Under the pieces are notes generated by a model that made no database searches, had not been told where the DNA came from, and was given only the letters and a program-made list of their open reading frames with translations. Shown one piece after another: positions 5,269 through 5,874 of a DNA stretch of 5,874 nucleotides; positions within the stretch are counted from its first letter, which is position 1, and the number at the start of each line of letters is the position of its first letter. The translations under genes and the position numbers were made by a program. This DNA is from Euryarchaeota archaeon UBA346. GTDB lineage: Archaea; Thermoplasmatota; E2; DHVEG-1. The stretch is taken from NCBI GenBank assembly GCA_002496355.1, contig DAJP01000062.1, positions 1 through 5,874 on the forward strand, written 5' to 3'.

Positions 5269-5574
5269 TTAGACGACGAGTTCAAAGATAGCTTTTTTCC
5301 CATGTTTTGTGCAGATGAACGCCTCCCAGTTATCATCCCAGAGCATCTCGTTTTTGCATTCAGGACAAGCCAGACTTTCAATCACTGTCCGCTGGCTCTT
5401 CACCCGGGTTTTCACCACCTGAGCTGGTATTTTCTTCCCTGGGTCTAATGAATCAATGACATAAACGATGCCCTCAAGCGGTAAGTAAGGAGTACTATCA
5501 CTTTTCATTCGTTTTTTCCGGTAGGCTTTCATTTGGATCTTATATTTTTCCATCATTGTTTGTCTTCGGCCCAT
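5269..5574 (-). CDS. Small basic zinc-ribbon-like protein, family not recognised
   Basis: I do not recognise this 101-residue protein. Its first 24 residues are very basic (10 Lys/Arg, including RKKRMK at 19-24), compatible with nucleic acid binding. A short beta-type segment follows (EGIVYVIDSL, 34-43), then a Lys/Arg/Thr-rich stretch (54-64), then a probable metal site: C70-P-E-C73 with C88-x2-H91 (C-x2-C, 14 residues, C-x2-H) enclosing two tryptophans. No membrane segment is present. An in-frame ATG at 5610 would add 12 hydrophobic residues, but the ATG at 5574 has GGTGA 4 nt upstream and is preferred. It is divergent from the Hel308-like helicase and lies 59 bases before the EF-Tu-like gene in the same direction, so it may belong to the translation cluster. 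Zinc binding and nucleic acid binding are inferences from residue pattern only. Confidence 0.75.
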   Translation of the reverse strand: MGRRQTMMEKYKIQMKAYRKKRMKSDSTPYLPLEGIVYVIDSLDPGKKIPAQVVKTRVKSQRTVIESLACPECKNEMLWDDNWEAFICTKHGKKAIFELVV

Positions 5575-5578
5575 AGCT

Positions 5579-5583
5579 TCACC
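5579..5583 (-). promoter_or_regulatory. Ribosome binding site GGTGA of the zinc-ribbon gene
   Basis: GGTGA on the minus strand lies 4 nt before the ATG at 5574, the same core seen before aIF5A. It decides this start against the longer in-frame ATG at 5610. Confidence 0.7.
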
Positions 5584-5612
5584 ACAATGTTTGAATAAAA
5601 GGAATAACATGT

Positions 5613-5624
5613 TTCTTTATTAAG
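5613..5624. promoter_or_regulatory. Shared TATA-like element between helicase and zinc-ribbon genes
   Basis: CTTTATTAAG at about 5615-5624 is nearly self-complementary, so it can be read as a TATA-like box on both strands. It lies about 30 nt before the helicase ATG (5650), which has no SD, so the helicase mRNA could be leaderless or nearly so. On the other strand it would give the zinc-ribbon gene a leader of about 20 nt containing its SD. This is inferred from spacing. Confidence 0.4.
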
Positions 5625-5649
5625 CTCTTTCTCTATTGCAAGACTCGGT

Positions 5650-5874
5650 ATGAGCATTGAACAGTTTGGTTTAGATCCTCAAATTCAGGAGATTCTTCGG
5701 AATCAGGGTATTATAGAATTATATCCTCCTCAGGCGGAGGCGTTGCCGTATGCGTTACGGGGGGAACATCTCGTCTTGTCTATTCCCACCGCTGCAGGCA
5801 AAAGCCTGGTGGCGTATTTGGCGATCGCACAGCGGTTGAAACAGGAGGGTGGAAAAGCGTTCTATATTGTGCCT
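5650..5874 (+). CDS. hel308: Hel308-like (Ski2 family) ATP-dependent DNA helicase, N-terminal part
   Basis: The first 75 codons of a superfamily 2 helicase, cut by the right edge of the window. Seen in order: a short N-terminal helix, the Q-motif region ELYPPQAEAL (23-32), Walker A (motif I) I45-P-T-A-A-G-K51-S52 and the start of motif Ia, A-F-Y-I-V-P at 70-75. The arrangement LYPPQ, about 20 residues, PTAxGKS/T, then GGKAFYIVP is characteristic of archaeal Hel308, a 3'-5' helicase that acts on stalled forks; other archaeal Ski2-like helicases look alike this early in the protein. The Walker A threonine is replaced by serine, which is a functional variant in many P-loop proteins. The start is the ATG at 5650, without a ribosome site. 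Motifs II-VI and the C-terminal domains that would settle the subfamily lie outside the window. Confidence 0.8.
   Translation, partial: MSIEQFGLDPQIQEILRNQGIIELYPPQAEALPYALRGEHLVLSIPTAAGKSLVAYLAIAQRLKQEGGKAFYIVP

Noticed and set aside
5575..5610. Longer zinc-ribbon start at the ATG at 5610, adding a hydrophobic dodecapeptide
   Set aside because: GGTGA sits 4 nt before the ATG at 5574, and the longer start would lie in the promoter gap beside the TATA-like element.
1..5874. CRISPR array, mobile element, tRNA or rRNA, or toxin-antitoxin/defence cassette
   Set aside because: No regularly spaced repeats, terminal inverted repeats, cloverleaf or rRNA-like segments, or defence domains were seen; the genes are mostly housekeeping families.

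Overview
The window looks archaeal, most likely euryarchaeal, possibly from the Thermoplasmatota side; the exact lineage cannot be fixed from this sequence alone. The grounds are an aIF5A with an intact hypusine loop, a RecJ-like DHH phosphoesterase of archaeal length, the start of a Hel308-type helicase, Shine-Dalgarno (SD) cores of the GGTGA type, and AT-rich TATA-like boxes placed about 25-30 nt from start codons with no ribosome site. Coding is dense: no gene-free stretch exceeds about 180 bases, and no tRNA, rRNA, CRISPR array, insertion sequence or long repeat was seen.

Layout. Left block, minus strand, reading leftwards: a small two-cluster ferredoxin (733-942), a GNAT acetyltransferase (282-707) and the start of a DUF2156-type protein that runs off the left edge (1-278). 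The gaps are short (25 and 3 bases), so this is probably one operon. A 176-base divergent promoter region (943-1118) separates it from the plus-strand DHH phosphoesterase (1119-2492). That gene converges on, and overlaps by 16 bases, a membrane-anchored FKBP-type prolyl isomerase on the minus strand (2477-3607).

The FKBP gene is the last of five minus-strand genes read right to left: a small basic zinc-ribbon-like protein (5269-5574), a stand-alone EF-Tu domain-2-like protein (4940-5209), aIF5A (4557-4943, ATGA overlap with the previous gene), agmatinase (3640-4506) and FKBP. At the right edge a Ski2/Hel308-like helicase starts on the plus strand (5650-5874, partial), divergent from the zinc-ribbon gene.

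How the genes fit together. The clearest functional link is agmatinase next to aIF5A. Agmatinase makes putrescine, a precursor of spermidine, and spermidine donates the aminobutyl group that turns the aIF5A loop lysine into (deoxy)hypusine. The EF-Tu-domain protein coupled to aIF5A also points to translation. The DHH phosphoesterase and the helicase are DNA replication/repair genes flanking this cluster. The FKBP, with one N-terminal membrane segment, a large insertion and 17 N-glycosylation sequons, probably folds proteins outside the membrane. The most unusual items are this enlarged FKBP, the unrecognised zinc-ribbon protein, a ferredoxin lacking one ligand cysteine, and a possible 13-codon leader ORF before the EF-Tu-like gene. 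No clear novel defence or mobile system is visible.
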